From the NCBI RefSeq assembly GCF_030816855.1, contig NZ_JAUSYK010000001.1, forward strand, positions 62,001 to 126,000: DNA of 64,000 nt, given 5' to 3'. The position numbers and the translations under genes are program-made. Of this stretch, positions 45,515-56,042 are shown piece by piece. The DNA is from Arthrobacter sp. B3I4 (GTDB lineage Bacteria; Actinomycetota; Actinomycetes; Actinomycetales; Micrococcaceae). The notes beneath the pieces were generated by a model, which searched no databases, was not told the origin of the DNA, and was given only the letters and a program-made list of their open reading frames with translations. Each line of letters starts with the position of its first letter. Position 1 is the stretch's first letter.

Positions 45515-47157
45515 ATGACGGACCGCTGATCGTCCAGAGCGACAAAACCATCCTGCTGGAAGTGGACCACGAGCAGGCCACAGAGGCGCGCCACGCGATC
45601 GCGGCGTTCGCCGAGCTGGAACGGGCGCCGGAACACGTCCACAGCTACCGCCTCACGCCGCTGGGCCTCTGGAATGCGCGCGCGGCCGGGCTGGACGCGG
45701 AGCAGGTGCTGGACACCCTGCTCAAGTATTCGCGGTTCCCGGTGCCGCATTCGCTGCTGATCGACATCGAGGAAACCATGTCCCGCTACGGCCGGCTGCG
45801 GCTGGAGAAGGACCCGCAGCACGGCCTGGTCATGCGCACCTCCGACTACCCGGTCCTTGAAGAGGTCAGCCGCGCCAAGAAGATCGCCCCGCTGCTGGGA
45901 CCCCGTATCGACGGCGAGACCGTGGTCGTGCACTCTTCCCAGCGCGGCCAGCTCAAGCAGCTGCTGCTTAAGATCGGCTGGCCTGCCGAAGACTTCGCCG
46001 GCTACGTCGACGGCACCCCGCACCCCATCATGCTCAACGAATCCGGCTGGAAGCTCCGGCCGTACCAGCAGCTGGCCACGGAAAACTTCTGGGCCGGCGG
46101 CAGCGGCGTCGTCGTACTCCCCTGCGGTGCCGGCAAAACCCTGGTGGGCGCCGCGGCGATGGCCACCAGTTCCACCACCACGCTGATCCTGGTGACGAAC
46201 ACGGTCTCCGCCCGGCAGTGGAAGGACGAGCTGCTGAAGCGGACCTCCCTGACCGAGGAGGAGATCGGCGAATACTCCGGATCCGTCAAGGAAGTCCGTC
46301 CCGTCACGATCGCGACCTACCAGGTCCTCACCACCAAGCGCGGCGGCATCTATCCGCACCTGGAACTGGTGGACGGCAACGACTGGGGTTTGATCATCTA
46401 CGACGAGGTCCACCTGCTGCCGGCGCCGATCTTCCGGATGACCGCGGACCTGCAGGCCCGCCGCCGCCTCGGCCTGACCGCCACCCTGGTCCGGGAGGAC
46501 GGCCGCGAGGGCGAGGTCTTCAGCCTGATCGGGCCCAAACGCTACGACGCCCCGTGGAAGGACATCGAGGCGCAGGGCTACATTGCGCCGGCGGACTGCG
46601 TGGAGGTCCGGGTGGACCTGCCCCGGGACGAGCGGGTTGCGTACGCCATGGCGGAGGACGCGGACAAGTACCGGCTCTGCGCCACCTCCGAAACCAAGAC
46701 CGGGATTGTGGAGCGGCTGGTAGCCGAGCACGCCGGGGAGCAGCTCCTGGTGATCGGGCAGTACATCGACCAGCTCGACGAGATCGGTGAACGGCTGCAG
46801 GCGCCCGTGATCAAGGGTGACACCTCGGTGAAGGAACGGCAGCGGCTCTTCGACGCGTTCCGCGCCGGTCAGGTCCAGACGCTGGTGGTGTCCAAGGTCG
46901 CCAACTTCTCCATCGACCTGCCGGAGGCCTCGGTGGCGATCCAGGTTTCCGGGTCCTTCGGCTCCCGCCAGGAAGAAGCGCAGCGGCTGGGCCGGCTGCT
47001 GCGGCCCAAGCAGGACGGCCGGGCCGCACGCTTTTATTCACTCGTGGCGCGGGACACCCTGGACCAGGACTTCGCCGCCAAACGGCAGCGCTTCCTCGCC
47101 GAGCAGGGCTACGCATACCGGATCATGGACGCCAAGGACGTCGGCGCCGAGAGCTGA
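45511..47157 (+). CDS. XPB/Ssl2-like DNA repair helicase
   Basis: A 548-residue superfamily 2 3'-5' helicase of the XPB type. An N-terminal damage-recognition-like domain (1-165) precedes the motor: LRPYQQLATENFW, VVLPCGAGKT (Walker A), IIYDEVH (Walker B), GLTATLVREDG containing the XPB RED triad, then motifs V and VI (VVSKVANFSIDLPEASVAIQVSGSFGSRQEEAQRLGRLLRP). It unwinds DNA for excision repair or transcription-linked repair. The GTG start overlaps the upstream partner's stop. Both are transcribed after the small membrane gene at 42745. Confidence 0.93.
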   Translation: MNDGPLIVQSDKTILLEVDHEQATEARHAIAAFAELERAPEHVHSYRLTPLGLWNARAAGLDAEQVLDTLLKYSRFPVPHSLLIDIEETMSRYGRLRLEKDPQHGLVMRTSDYPVLEEVSRAKKIAPLLGPRIDGETVVVHSSQRGQLKQLLLKIGWPAEDFAGYVDGTPHPIMLNESGWKLRPYQQLATENFWAGGSGVVVLPCGAGKTLVGAAAMATSSTTTLILVTNTVSARQWKDELLKRTSLTEEEIGEYSGSVKEVRPVTIATYQVLTTKRGGIYPHLELVDGNDWGLIIYDEVHLLPAPIFRMTADLQARRRLGLTATLVREDGREGEVFSLIGPKRYDAPWKDIEAQGYIAPADCVEVRVDLPRDERVAYAMAEDADKYRLCATSETKTGIVERLVAEHAGEQLLVIGQYIDQLDEIGERLQAPVIKGDTSVKERQRLFDAFRAGQVQTLVVSKVANFSIDLPEASVAIQVSGSFGSRQEEAQRLGRLLRPKQDGRAARFYSLVARDTLDQDFAAKRQRFLAEQGYAYRIMDAKDVGAES

Positions 47158-47182
47158 CCGCCATCCACGCAACACACATCAG

Positions 47183-47211
47183 ACTCCCAGAAAACTCTCA
47201 GTGACTGGGAG
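47183..47211 (+). promoter_or_regulatory. Direct repeats and RBS-masking hairpin before the response regulator
   Basis: ACTCCCAG (47183-47190) and ACTCTCAG (47194-47201) repeat with 11-bp spacing, as expected for OmpR-type sites. CTCCCAG (47184-47190) also pairs perfectly with CTGGGAG (47205-47211), which contains most of the ribosome-binding site. Confidence 0.5.
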
Positions 47212-47215
47212 GATT

Positions 47216-47935
47216 ATGGGAACTATGAAAAAGAACGGACCCGAAGCAAAGCTGCTCGTTGTCGATGACGAACCCAACATCCGCGAGCTGCTGTCCACCT
47301 CTTTGCGCTTCGCCGGGTTCGAGGTCGTCTCCGCCGGCACCGGGCGCGATGCCCTCGCGGCGGCGGAAACTCACGCGCCCGATCTCGCCGTACTGGACGT
47401 GATGCTGCCGGATATGGACGGGTTCACCGTCACCCGCCGGTTGCGCGCCTCCGGCAAGCACTTCCCCGTGCTGTTCCTCACCGCGAAGGATGACACCGAG
47501 GACAAGGTCACCGGGCTGACCGTCGGCGGCGACGACTACGTCACCAAGCCCTTCAGCCTGGACGAAGTGGTGGCCCGCATCCGTGCCGTGCTGCGCCGCA
47601 CCCAGCCGATCCAGGACGACGACGCCGTCATCCGCGTTGATGACCTCGAGCTCGACGACGACGCCCACGAGGTGCGCCGTGGCGGCACAGTGATCGAGCT
47701 GTCGCCGACCGAGTTCAAGCTGCTCCGCTACCTGATGCTCAACCCCAACCGGGTGCTCTCCAAGGCCCAGATCCTGGACCACGTCTGGGAATACGACTTC
47801 AACGGGGACGCCTCGATCGTGGAGTCCTACATCTCCTACCTCCGGCGCAAGGTCGACATCGACCCCTCGGCTCCGGCCCTGATCCAGACCAAGCGGGGCG
47901 TCGGCTACGTGCTGCGGACGGCTGAAAAGCGCTGA
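47216..47935 (+). CDS. OmpR/PhoB-family response regulator
   Basis: A 239-residue regulator. The receiver domain has the acidic pair in LLVVDDEPNIREL, the phospho-acceptor Asp in LAVLDVMLPDMDG (residue 61 from this start), Thr in FLTAKDD and Lys in YVTKPFS. The C-terminal winged helix has VIELSPTEFKLLRYLMLNP and VESYISYLRRKVD. Start choices are GTG 47201, ATG 47216 and ATG 47225; GGGAGG at 47207-47212 is close to the second and far from the third. The kinase gene follows 2 bp after the stop. Direct repeats upstream suggest autoregulation. Confidence 0.93.
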   Translation: MGTMKKNGPEAKLLVVDDEPNIRELLSTSLRFAGFEVVSAGTGRDALAAAETHAPDLAVLDVMLPDMDGFTVTRRLRASGKHFPVLFLTAKDDTEDKVTGLTVGGDDYVTKPFSLDEVVARIRAVLRRTQPIQDDDAVIRVDDLELDDDAHEVRRGGTVIELSPTEFKLLRYLMLNPNRVLSKAQILDHVWEYDFNGDASIVESYISYLRRKVDIDPSAPALIQTKRGVGYVLRTAEKR

Positions 47936-47937
47936 CC

Positions 47938-49524
47938 TTGCTGCAGCGTTGGAAGGCAGCCTCGCTGCGGTCGCAGCTGGTCGCGATCATGATGGCGCTG
48001 ATGCTGGTGGCACTCACAGCCACCGGCGCCGGCACCCTCGCCCTGTTGCACAGTTATCTGCAGGGCCAGGTCGATGACAAGCTCAAGGCCGCCGTCGGGA
48101 CCGCCCGCCAGCAGCAGTCCTTCAGCCAGCTGCAGGACCAGAACCCCAACGTTCCCACCGATTACTCGCTGATGCTCTTCAGCCCCGGCCAGCCGGCCTA
48201 TCCCTTCGGCGGCAGCAGGGATTCCCATCCGGCGATCAGCAGCATCAGCCCGGACGAGGCCCATGACCGCGGCGAGGTTCCGTTCCAGGTGCGCGGCACC
48301 GACGGGCGCAACTGGCGGGCAGTGGCGGTGAACGTGCTGGACGGCAACCAGCGCCCGGCCGTCGTGGTGATCGGGCTGCCGCTGTACCCGGTGGATTCGG
48401 TGATGGAGCACGCCGCGCTGGTCGTCGCCGGGGTGGGGCTGCTGACCCTGGTCCTGGCCTTCTTCATTGCGACGTGGACTGTTAGCCGGTCCTTCCGCCC
48501 GCTGGCCCGGGTGGAGAAGACCGCTGCTGCGATCGCCGCAGGTGACCTCTCCCGCCGCGTGGAGGTGGAAAACCCTGACACCGAGGTCGGCCGCCTGAGC
48601 CGGTCCCTGAACGCCATGCTGGCGCACATCGAATCCGCCTTCGCCGCGAAAATGGCCTCCGAGGCAAAGATGCGCCGCTTCGCTGCCGACGCCTCACATG
48701 AACTGCGCACTCCGCTGGTGACGATCCGCGGCTTCTCCGAGCTCTACCGGCAGGGCGCCCTCACCACCCCCGAGGATGTCGCCACCGCGATGGGCCGGAT
48801 CGAGAGCGAGGCCAAACGGATGGGCGCCATGGTCGAGGACCTGCTGCTGCTCGCTCGGATCGACGAGCAGCGCCCCCTGCAGCAGAAGCCGGTGGACCTG
48901 CTGCTGCTCGCCCACGACGCTGTGGTGGACACCCAGGCGAGCGACCGGAGCCGGGTGATCGCGCTACGCGGGCTCGACGGCGGCCCCGGCTCGACGGCCC
49001 CCGTGCTGGGCGATGAAGCCAAGCTGCGCCAGGTGATCGGGAACCTGGTGAGCAACGCGCTGCGTTACACGCCCGATGGCAGCCCGATTGAACTGGCAGT
49101 CGGGGTCCGCGCCGATGCCGACGGAGCGCGCCGTTCGGTGATTGAGGTTATCGACCACGGGCCGGGCGTTTCCGAGGAGGAAGCCGCCCGGATCTTCGAG
49201 CGGTTCTACCGCGCCGACACCTCTCGGACCCGGGAAACCGGCGGCAGCGGCCTTGGGCTGGCGATCGTGGCCGCCATCGTCGGCGCGTTCTCGGGCACCG
49301 TCCGTGTGCAGCCGACCGACGGCGGCGGCGCGAGCCTGGTGGTCAGCCTGCCGTTCCTGGCCGATTCAGGGCACCCGGAGCACCCGGAGGCCCACGAGGC
49401 CCCGGATTCGTCCGTCGCTTTCGAGGCGGGGGCTTCCGGGCCGTCCGTTCAAGCAGCCGCGGAGGCGCCTGCAGGAGGCCTTCCGGACTCACCTGCGGGT
49501 AGCCGCCCGGACTTGTCCACATAG
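47938..49524 (+). CDS. Sensor histidine kinase
   Basis: A 528-residue membrane kinase partnered with the preceding regulator. TM1 is near residues 15-37 (LVAIMMALMLVALTATGAGTLAL), an extracytoplasmic sensor domain spans about 38-155, and TM2 is near 160-182. A HAMP domain follows, then the H-box DASHELRTPLVTIRG with the phospho-His, the N-box QVIGNLVSNALRYTPDG, and G boxes IDHGPGVSEE and GSGLGLAIV. A Pro/Glu/Ala-rich tail of about 65 residues follows the ATPase. The start is a TTG at 47938. The layout resembles mycobacterial TcrY/PrrB-type kinases; the signal is unknown. Confidence 0.93.
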   Translation: MLQRWKAASLRSQLVAIMMALMLVALTATGAGTLALLHSYLQGQVDDKLKAAVGTARQQQSFSQLQDQNPNVPTDYSLMLFSPGQPAYPFGGSRDSHPAISSISPDEAHDRGEVPFQVRGTDGRNWRAVAVNVLDGNQRPAVVVIGLPLYPVDSVMEHAALVVAGVGLLTLVLAFFIATWTVSRSFRPLARVEKTAAAIAAGDLSRRVEVENPDTEVGRLSRSLNAMLAHIESAFAAKMASEAKMRRFAADASHELRTPLVTIRGFSELYRQGALTTPEDVATAMGRIESEAKRMGAMVEDLLLLARIDEQRPLQQKPVDLLLLAHDAVVDTQASDRSRVIALRGLDGGPGSTAPVLGDEAKLRQVIGNLVSNALRYTPDGSPIELAVGVRADADGARRSVIEVIDHGPGVSEEEAARIFERFYRADTSRTRETGGSGLGLAIVAAIVGAFSGTVRVQPTDGGGASLVVSLPFLADSGHPEHPEAHEAPDSSVAFEAGASGPSVQAAAEAPAGGLPDSPAGSRPDLST

Positions 49525-49538
49525 CGGGTTTTCCCGCT
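49523..49538 (+). terminator. Short hairpin at the kinase stop
   Basis: AGCGGG-TTTT-CCCGCT: a 6-bp stem with a T4 loop beginning at the histidine kinase stop codon. Weak, as there is no U tract. Confidence 0.35.
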
Positions 49539-49702
49539 GCGGCCGGTGCGCGCCGTTGCCTACGCTCGAAGAGTCCGGAAAGTCCGGATACCTCCACCAC
49601 AGGCAGCCGGGATCTCGTTCCGCCTGACAAAGCGGCCTTCGACAACGCGGCGTCAGTCATCGCGGGATACCCGGCTGCCTGCCCGTTCGAAAGGCCACCT
49701 TC

Positions 49703-49990
49703 ATGAGTATCATTTCCGTCGATACCGAACTGCTCCAGCTCAAGTCCGCCAACGTCCAGGCGACGGTCGAAAGAATCAGCGCCGACGTGCAAGCGATGAA
49801 ACGCGGGCTGGACGAACTGCAGACAAGCTGGCGCGGCGCGGCCGCCACCAACTTCCAGGCCTTGCTGGCGGAGTGGGCCCTAACCCAGGGAAAGGTCGAG
49901 GCTTCGCTGGCCTCGATCAATCTGGCACTCAATTCCGCTGCCGCGAACTACGCCCAGGCCGAACTGAACAACGCCCAGCGGTTCGGGTAG
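49703..49990 (+). CDS. WXG100-family protein
   Basis: A 95-residue helical hairpin protein of the Esx type. The motif WRG lies at about residues 43-45 (DELQTSWRGAAATNFQALLAEW), flanked by helices VQATVERISADVQAMKRG and KVEASLASINLALNSAAANYAQAEL. Family members are exported by type VII secretion as dimers. No EccC, partner Esx or LXG toxin gene is nearby, so it is an orphan here. It has no C-terminal YxxxD/E signal that I can see. GAAAGG precedes the ATG. Confidence 0.9.
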   Translation: MSIISVDTELLQLKSANVQATVERISADVQAMKRGLDELQTSWRGAAATNFQALLAEWALTQGKVEASLASINLALNSAAANYAQAELNNAQRFG

Positions 49991-49993
49991 TGC

Positions 49994-50974
49994 CTACGCC
50001 TCTGCGGTGCCCTGGTGGAAGCGGAGCCGCCACTGGGTCCCGTCCAGGACCCACAGGGAGCTGCGCAGAACCGTGCCGGAGCGGGCATGGCTGCGGTAGG
50101 TGAGCAGCACGGTATCCGCGCCTAGGCGCTCCGCAGCCAGCAGCTCGAGCGCCGCCGGTGCCCCGGGGTCTTCCTCAAGCGCCATCATGACCTCGTCGCG
50201 GGTCCAGAGACGTCCGGAGCTGCCGATTTCGGTGAAGTTAGGGTGAAGCAGCACTCCGGTGCGGCCCAGGTCTGACCGGGTCTCCGGCAACAGCAGTTCC
50301 CGCTCCAGCGCCTCGACGATCGTCTCCGGAGCCTGGTCCGCGGAAGCGTCCCCGGCACGGGCTTGTTCCTCCAGCTCGCTGAAGAGGTCAGGTTCATCGA
50401 ACAGCCCCGACTCGCCGAACAGGGCGGGTTCCCCGACGAACGCAGACGTCATCTTCGCGGCCGGAGCGGCGGCGGGCGCCTGCTGCGGGACGGGTGCGGC
50501 CTCCCCGGCGCGGACGAAGCCGGGCCCCTGCCGGGCGGCGACGCCCTGCTGGTAGGCGAGGGCAACGGCGCGTGCCCGCTCATCGGCGGCCTCGTTAAGC
50601 TCGTGGCCGGCGTGTCCGCGGACCCATTCGAAGGTGTATTTGCGTCCGGCCAGCGCCTGGTCGATTTCCTTGAGCAGCTCGACGTTGAGCACCGGCTTGC
50701 CGTCGGACTTCCGCCAGCCCTTCCGCTTCCAGCCCGGCATCCATTTGGTCACCGAGTTGATCACGTACTGGCTGTCGCACAAGATGTGCAGGTCTTCACC
50801 CGCGAGGTGCGCCGTGGCCCGGAACAGGTCCAGTACGGCCATCAACTCGCCCTGGTTGTTGGTCCCGTGGGGCCAGCCGCCGGCGTGCCAGCACTCGTCG
50901 TTCACGTACCAGGCCCAGCCGGCCGGACCGGGATTTCCTAGGGCCGAACCGTCGGCCGCTGCTGTAATCGTCAC
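49994..50974 (-). CDS. Ribonuclease HI fused to a DUF4440 domain
   Basis: A 326-residue protein. Residues 1-145 form RNase HI with all four acidic active-site residues: D in AADGSALGNPGPAGW, E in NNQGELMAVLDL, D in ILCDSQYVINSV and D in HELNEAADERA. It degrades RNA in RNA-DNA hybrids. A Pro/Ala/Glu-rich linker (about 160-230) leads to a C-terminal SnoaL/DUF4440-like domain (ALERELLLPETRSDLGRTGVLLHPNFTEIGSSGRLWTRDEV), ending LDGTQWRLRFHQGT. The start is the GTG at 50974 with AGGA upstream; the ORF extends to 51076 without support. The role of the added domain is unknown. Confidence 0.92.
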   Translation of the reverse strand: MTITAAADGSALGNPGPAGWAWYVNDECWHAGGWPHGTNNQGELMAVLDLFRATAHLAGEDLHILCDSQYVINSVTKWMPGWKRKGWRKSDGKPVLNVELLKEIDQALAGRKYTFEWVRGHAGHELNEAADERARAVALAYQQGVAARQGPGFVRAGEAAPVPQQAPAAAPAAKMTSAFVGEPALFGESGLFDEPDLFSELEEQARAGDASADQAPETIVEALERELLLPETRSDLGRTGVLLHPNFTEIGSSGRLWTRDEVMMALEEDPGAPAALELLAAERLGADTVLLTYRSHARSGTVLRSSLWVLDGTQWRLRFHQGTAEA

Positions 50975-51105
50975 TGCACTATCCTGCCAGACTGCAACGC
51001 ACCATCCGGCTTCCGCACGGGTGTGGGTCCGGCCGTTGTCCCCGGTCCGGCCCTCCCCCGGGACGCAGAACGGCACGCAGACCGGCCGGTGGGCGGCGTT
51101 ACGAT

Positions 51106-52299
51106 ATGCCAGTGATCAGGGTTTCCAAGGACGACGTCGTGGCGTTCCGGCTGGGCGCCCATTACCTCAACGAACGGCTGGGCGAGGGCGGGCTGCTGGA
51201 CGCGGCTGGCCGGTGCGGGATTCAGAACAGCCCGCCCGGATCGGCGTTGCTTGCCTTGCACGCCAGGGTGCGAAGCGTCACGCAAGAGCGGGTGGCCCAG
51301 GCAGTGGCCGGAGAGAAAAGCCTGCTGCAGACCTGGTGCATGCGCGGCTCGCCGTTCTACTTTCCGGCCTCGGACGCACCGGTGTTCACCACCGGGATGC
51401 TTCCGCCGACCGAGGAGGCGATGCGCCATCTCGTTCCCGGCGTGGAACCTGCGCTCAAGCTACTCGGCATGAACCTGATCGAGACGGTGGAGCTGGCCGG
51501 CGCCGAGATCGGTGCCGTGCTGGCCGGACGCAGGCTTGCCATCGACGAATTGGGCGCGGAGATCGCTGGGCGGATTGCCCACAGGCTGCCGAAACGGCAA
51601 CGCGGCATCTGGGAACAGGAAGGCCCCTACGCCCCGGGGCTACCGCTCGGCGAAGGTGTCGTTCATTTCTGTGTCCGCATCCTCGCGCTGCAGGGGGTGG
51701 TCTGCTTCGCGCCGCGCGCCGGGAACAAGGCACCGTTCGTCCTCGTCGAGGAGTGGCTTGGCCGTTCCATCCCGGACGTCGACCCGAACCTCGCACGCGC
51801 CGAACTGCTTCGCCGCTTCCTGCGCTGCTACGGACCGTCCACGCGCGGGGACTTCGCCGTGTGGGCGGGTTTCCACGCCAGCGACACCGACCCCTGGTGG
51901 AACCTTTTGGGCGACGAGCTGACGCCGGTCGAGTTCGGCCGCACGTCGTGGATCCTCACCGAGGATCTGGACGCACTACGGTCGGCACCGATGCCGGCCG
52001 GGGCGCGCCTCCTTCCGCCTCACGATCCTTTCACCCAGATGCCCGACCGCCGGACGATCGTCGACCGTCAGTACCACCGAGAGGTATGGAAGAGGGTCGG
52101 CCAGCCGGGCGCGGTCCTCGTGAATGGTGAAATCACCGGCACATGGAGTCCGCGTAAGAGCGGTCGGAGACTGGCGGTCACTGTCAAAACGTTCGGCTTA
52201 CTGACGGATCGGGCCAAGAAGTCACTTCAGGCCGAGGCCGAGCAGCTCGCGCCGTTGCGCGGGGCGTCGGCCGTTGAGGTCCAGTTCCGTACCTACTGA
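51106..52299 (+). CDS. Winged-helix DNA-binding protein (AlkZ-like/HTH_42 family)
   Basis: A 397-residue member of the winged-helix AlkZ-like superfamily (tandem winged helices plus a beta barrel). Visible landmarks are VAFRLGAHYLNERL at the N-terminus, LLQTWCMRGSPFYFPASDAPVFTTGM (the typical WxxRxTxH-like segment, here RGSPFYF), RRFLRCYGPSTRGDFAVWAG, and LLPPHDPFTQMPDR near residue 305. Some members are DNA glycosylases that unhook crosslinks or protect against natural genotoxins. The catalytic QxQ/QxD motif is not clear here, so activity is uncertain. The gene stands alone. Confidence 0.8.
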   Translation: MPVIRVSKDDVVAFRLGAHYLNERLGEGGLLDAAGRCGIQNSPPGSALLALHARVRSVTQERVAQAVAGEKSLLQTWCMRGSPFYFPASDAPVFTTGMLPPTEEAMRHLVPGVEPALKLLGMNLIETVELAGAEIGAVLAGRRLAIDELGAEIAGRIAHRLPKRQRGIWEQEGPYAPGLPLGEGVVHFCVRILALQGVVCFAPRAGNKAPFVLVEEWLGRSIPDVDPNLARAELLRRFLRCYGPSTRGDFAVWAGFHASDTDPWWNLLGDELTPVEFGRTSWILTEDLDALRSAPMPAGARLLPPHDPFTQMPDRRTIVDRQYHREVWKRVGQPGAVLVNGEITGTWSPRKSGRRLAVTVKTFGLLTDRAKKSLQAEAEQLAPLRGASAVEVQFRTY

Positions 52300-52396
52300 A
52301 CGGCACATCCCGGGCGCGGAGCCGAGCCCGAGGTTGCTCAGATACTTTCGGACCGATGCCGCGACGCCTCACCACGGAGCGAGCGGGGTTAAATGC

Positions 52397-52430
52397 CGAC
52401 GGCGGCCCCACCGAGGTGGGACCGCCGTCG
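52397..52430. terminator. Bidirectional terminator between the winged-helix gene and groEL
   Basis: CGACGGCGG (52397-52405) pairs with CCGCCGTCG (52422-52430) around an inner CCAC-CGAG-GTGG. It serves two convergent genes. Confidence 0.65.
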
Positions 52431-52491
52431 CACCGGCCATCACCGCTTGTCAGCGGCAAGGACCGTTCAAGCCGGGCTTGGTGGCCGGGGG

Positions 52492-54338
<1,847 letters not shown>

Positions 54339-54343
54339 CTCCA

Positions 54344-54372
54344 TAATTAGCACTCCCCCGGGGAGAGTGCAA
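54344..54372 (-). promoter_or_regulatory. groEL promoter
   Basis: On the minus strand TTGCAC (54367-54372), 17 bp, and TAATTA (54344-54349). Both hexamers overlap the second CIRCE element. Confidence 0.65.
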
Positions 54373-54373
54373 G
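54347..54373. promoter_or_regulatory. CIRCE element 2 (HrcA operator)
   Basis: TTAGCACTC - 9 bp - GAGTGCAAG; the first arm is perfect and the second has two mismatches. It begins 8 bp after CIRCE element 1. Confidence 0.88.
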
Positions 54374-54423
54374 CAGTGTTCCCTTGGGCCCCGGCGCTGC
54401 GGCGCCCGCTTCGCTAGGAGCGA

Positions 54424-55716
54424 TCAGGTGCCCGCACTGCGCGCCATTTCGCTGCCCGTCATTTTTGCAGTGTTGTCCGGCCCATAGCTGTAAACCATGT
54501 AGGCGGCGGCAGTGACATCGCCGTTGCTGTCGAAGTTGATGGGGCCCGACTGGCCCTCGTAATCCGCGCGCTTGCCCGCGGTAAGCGCGGCCACGCACTC
54601 CTGGTAAGACTTGCAGGCGGCGGCCTCACCGGCGGCGCCGTCCGTGGGGCCGCCGGTGCCGCCGGAGACAGCGATCAGCCGAGACGCGATTGAGGCGCCG
54701 GCATCGTCTTGCGCCGCGGCGGCGGCGATCCCCGCGAGGTTGACGGCGTCGTAGGTCTCTGCGGCGAAAGCCATGTCCTTTAGGGCGGGGTCCACGGCAA
54801 CCAGTTCGGCCTGAAAGTGGGCGGACGGGAAGACGCCCGGCAGCACTCCCCGCGTCCCGTCCAGCGCTTTGGACGCCAGGCCCTGCCCGTACTGGTTGAC
54901 GGCCCCGTCGCTGAGCAGGAGTTTTTTTCCGGCCAGTCCCGCATTGTTTAGTTCAGCGATCGCGCCCTGGGCGCCGTCCCGTGCCACCAGGACGACGGCG
55001 TCGGGGGCGGCGCTCTTGGCGGCCGCCGCCGCCTGCTGCGCCTGTCCGGGCTGGAACTCGGCGTCCACGGCGGTGCCCAGGCCTGCCGCTTTCGCGGCCG
55101 CGGACACGGCCACGGCGACCTCCTTGCCGTAGCTCCCCTCCTCGTGCAGCACCGCTAGGGTCTTGGCGCCGCCGTCCTTGGCGAGCTTGACGAGGACCGA
55201 TGCCTGCGCAACGTCGGCGGCGGCCGTCCGGAAGTAGTATCCGCCGCTCTTGTATTTACTGAGTCCGGGTGCCGTGTTCGCCGGGGAAATGATGGCGACC
55301 TTGGCGCGCGCGAGGACGTCGATGGCGTCAGCGGCGCGGCTGGAATCGGTCGGTCCGATGACGACATCAGCCTTCGCGGCCACCAGGTTCTTCGCCTGGG
55401 CGGCGGTGTCGGTGCCGACGGCTGCCGGCAGCAGTTCCACCGGCCTGCCCTTGTGACCGCCGGCGGCATTAATCTCCTTGACCGCCAGCTTGGCGGCCGC
55501 GAGCTGGGATGCGTTGAGGAAGCTTTGCTGTCCCGTATTGTCCAGGAGCACTCCGATCCGCAACGTGCCGTCCCCGCTTGCATCTGCGGCGTCCGTTCGC
55601 GCGTTCCCGGTGGGGCCGGCACACCCGGCCAGGGCCAGTACAGTGGCGATCCCGGCCGCCGCGGCCCGACTGAGCCGCCCGCCGAGCCGCCGGCCGGGCG
55701 TTGATGGGCCGGCCAT
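54424..55716 (-). CDS. Solute-binding lipoprotein, branched-chain amino acid type (Peripla_BP_6)
   Basis: A 430-residue extracytoplasmic binding protein. The N-terminal lipoprotein signal is RRLGGRLSRAAAAGIATVLALAGC, with Cys as the lipid-anchored residue. The mature part has the LivJ-type fold: LRIGVLLDNTGQQSFL, VIGPTDSSRAADAIDVL, IISPANTAPGLSK, EEGSYGKEVA and FAAETYDAVNLA. No permease or ATPase gene is beside it, so its transporter is elsewhere or it acts as a sensor. I used the ATG at 55716 (MAGPSTPGRR); a GTG at 55770 overlapping the cspA stop would add 18 residues. Confidence 0.85.
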   Translation of the reverse strand: MAGPSTPGRRLGGRLSRAAAAGIATVLALAGCAGPTGNARTDAADASGDGTLRIGVLLDNTGQQSFLNASQLAAAKLAVKEINAAGGHKGRPVELLPAAVGTDTAAQAKNLVAAKADVVIGPTDSSRAADAIDVLARAKVAIISPANTAPGLSKYKSGGYYFRTAAADVAQASVLVKLAKDGGAKTLAVLHEEGSYGKEVAVAVSAAAKAAGLGTAVDAEFQPGQAQQAAAAAKSAAPDAVVLVARDGAQGAIAELNNAGLAGKKLLLSDGAVNQYGQGLASKALDGTRGVLPGVFPSAHFQAELVAVDPALKDMAFAAETYDAVNLAGIAAAAAQDDAGASIASRLIAVSGGTGGPTDGAAGEAAACKSYQECVAALTAGKRADYEGQSGPINFDSNGDVTAAAYMVYSYGPDNTAKMTGSEMARSAGT

Positions 55717-55769
55717 TGGTCGTCGGTGGACGCCGCTCTGCGGTGAGACGGTTGCAGCGGAAAGTGACA

Positions 55770-55973
55770 CTAGGCGGGCCGAACACTTTCAGCCTGCGGG
55801 CCCTTTTCGCCTTCGCCGACTTCCAACTCCACACGCTGGCCTTCGCTCAGGGCCCGGTAACCGTCCCCGGCAATCGCTGACCAGTGCACGAAGACATCGG
55901 CTCCGGAACTCTCGACGGTGATGAAGCCGTACCCTTTTTCTGCGTTAAACCATTTGACGGTCCCCAGTGCCAT
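55770..55973 (-). CDS. cspA: Cold-shock protein CspA
   Basis: A 67-residue RNA chaperone with RNP1 [11 protein letters not shown]2 VFVHWSAI and the start [14 protein letters not shown]. This is the standard short type. A leader of about 100 nt to the LytR_C gene upstream could hold cold-responsive structure; I did not find a known cold box. Confidence 0.96.
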   Translation of the reverse strand: MALGTVKWFNAEKGYGFITVESSGADVFVHWSAIAGDGYRALSEGQRVELEVGEGEKGPQAESVRPA

Positions 55974-56042
55974 CTTGTCTCCAATTTCAGCTTGGTTGCT
56001 AACGGCGCACCTCGTTGTGGGCCGTGGTTGGTGAAGCGCGTT

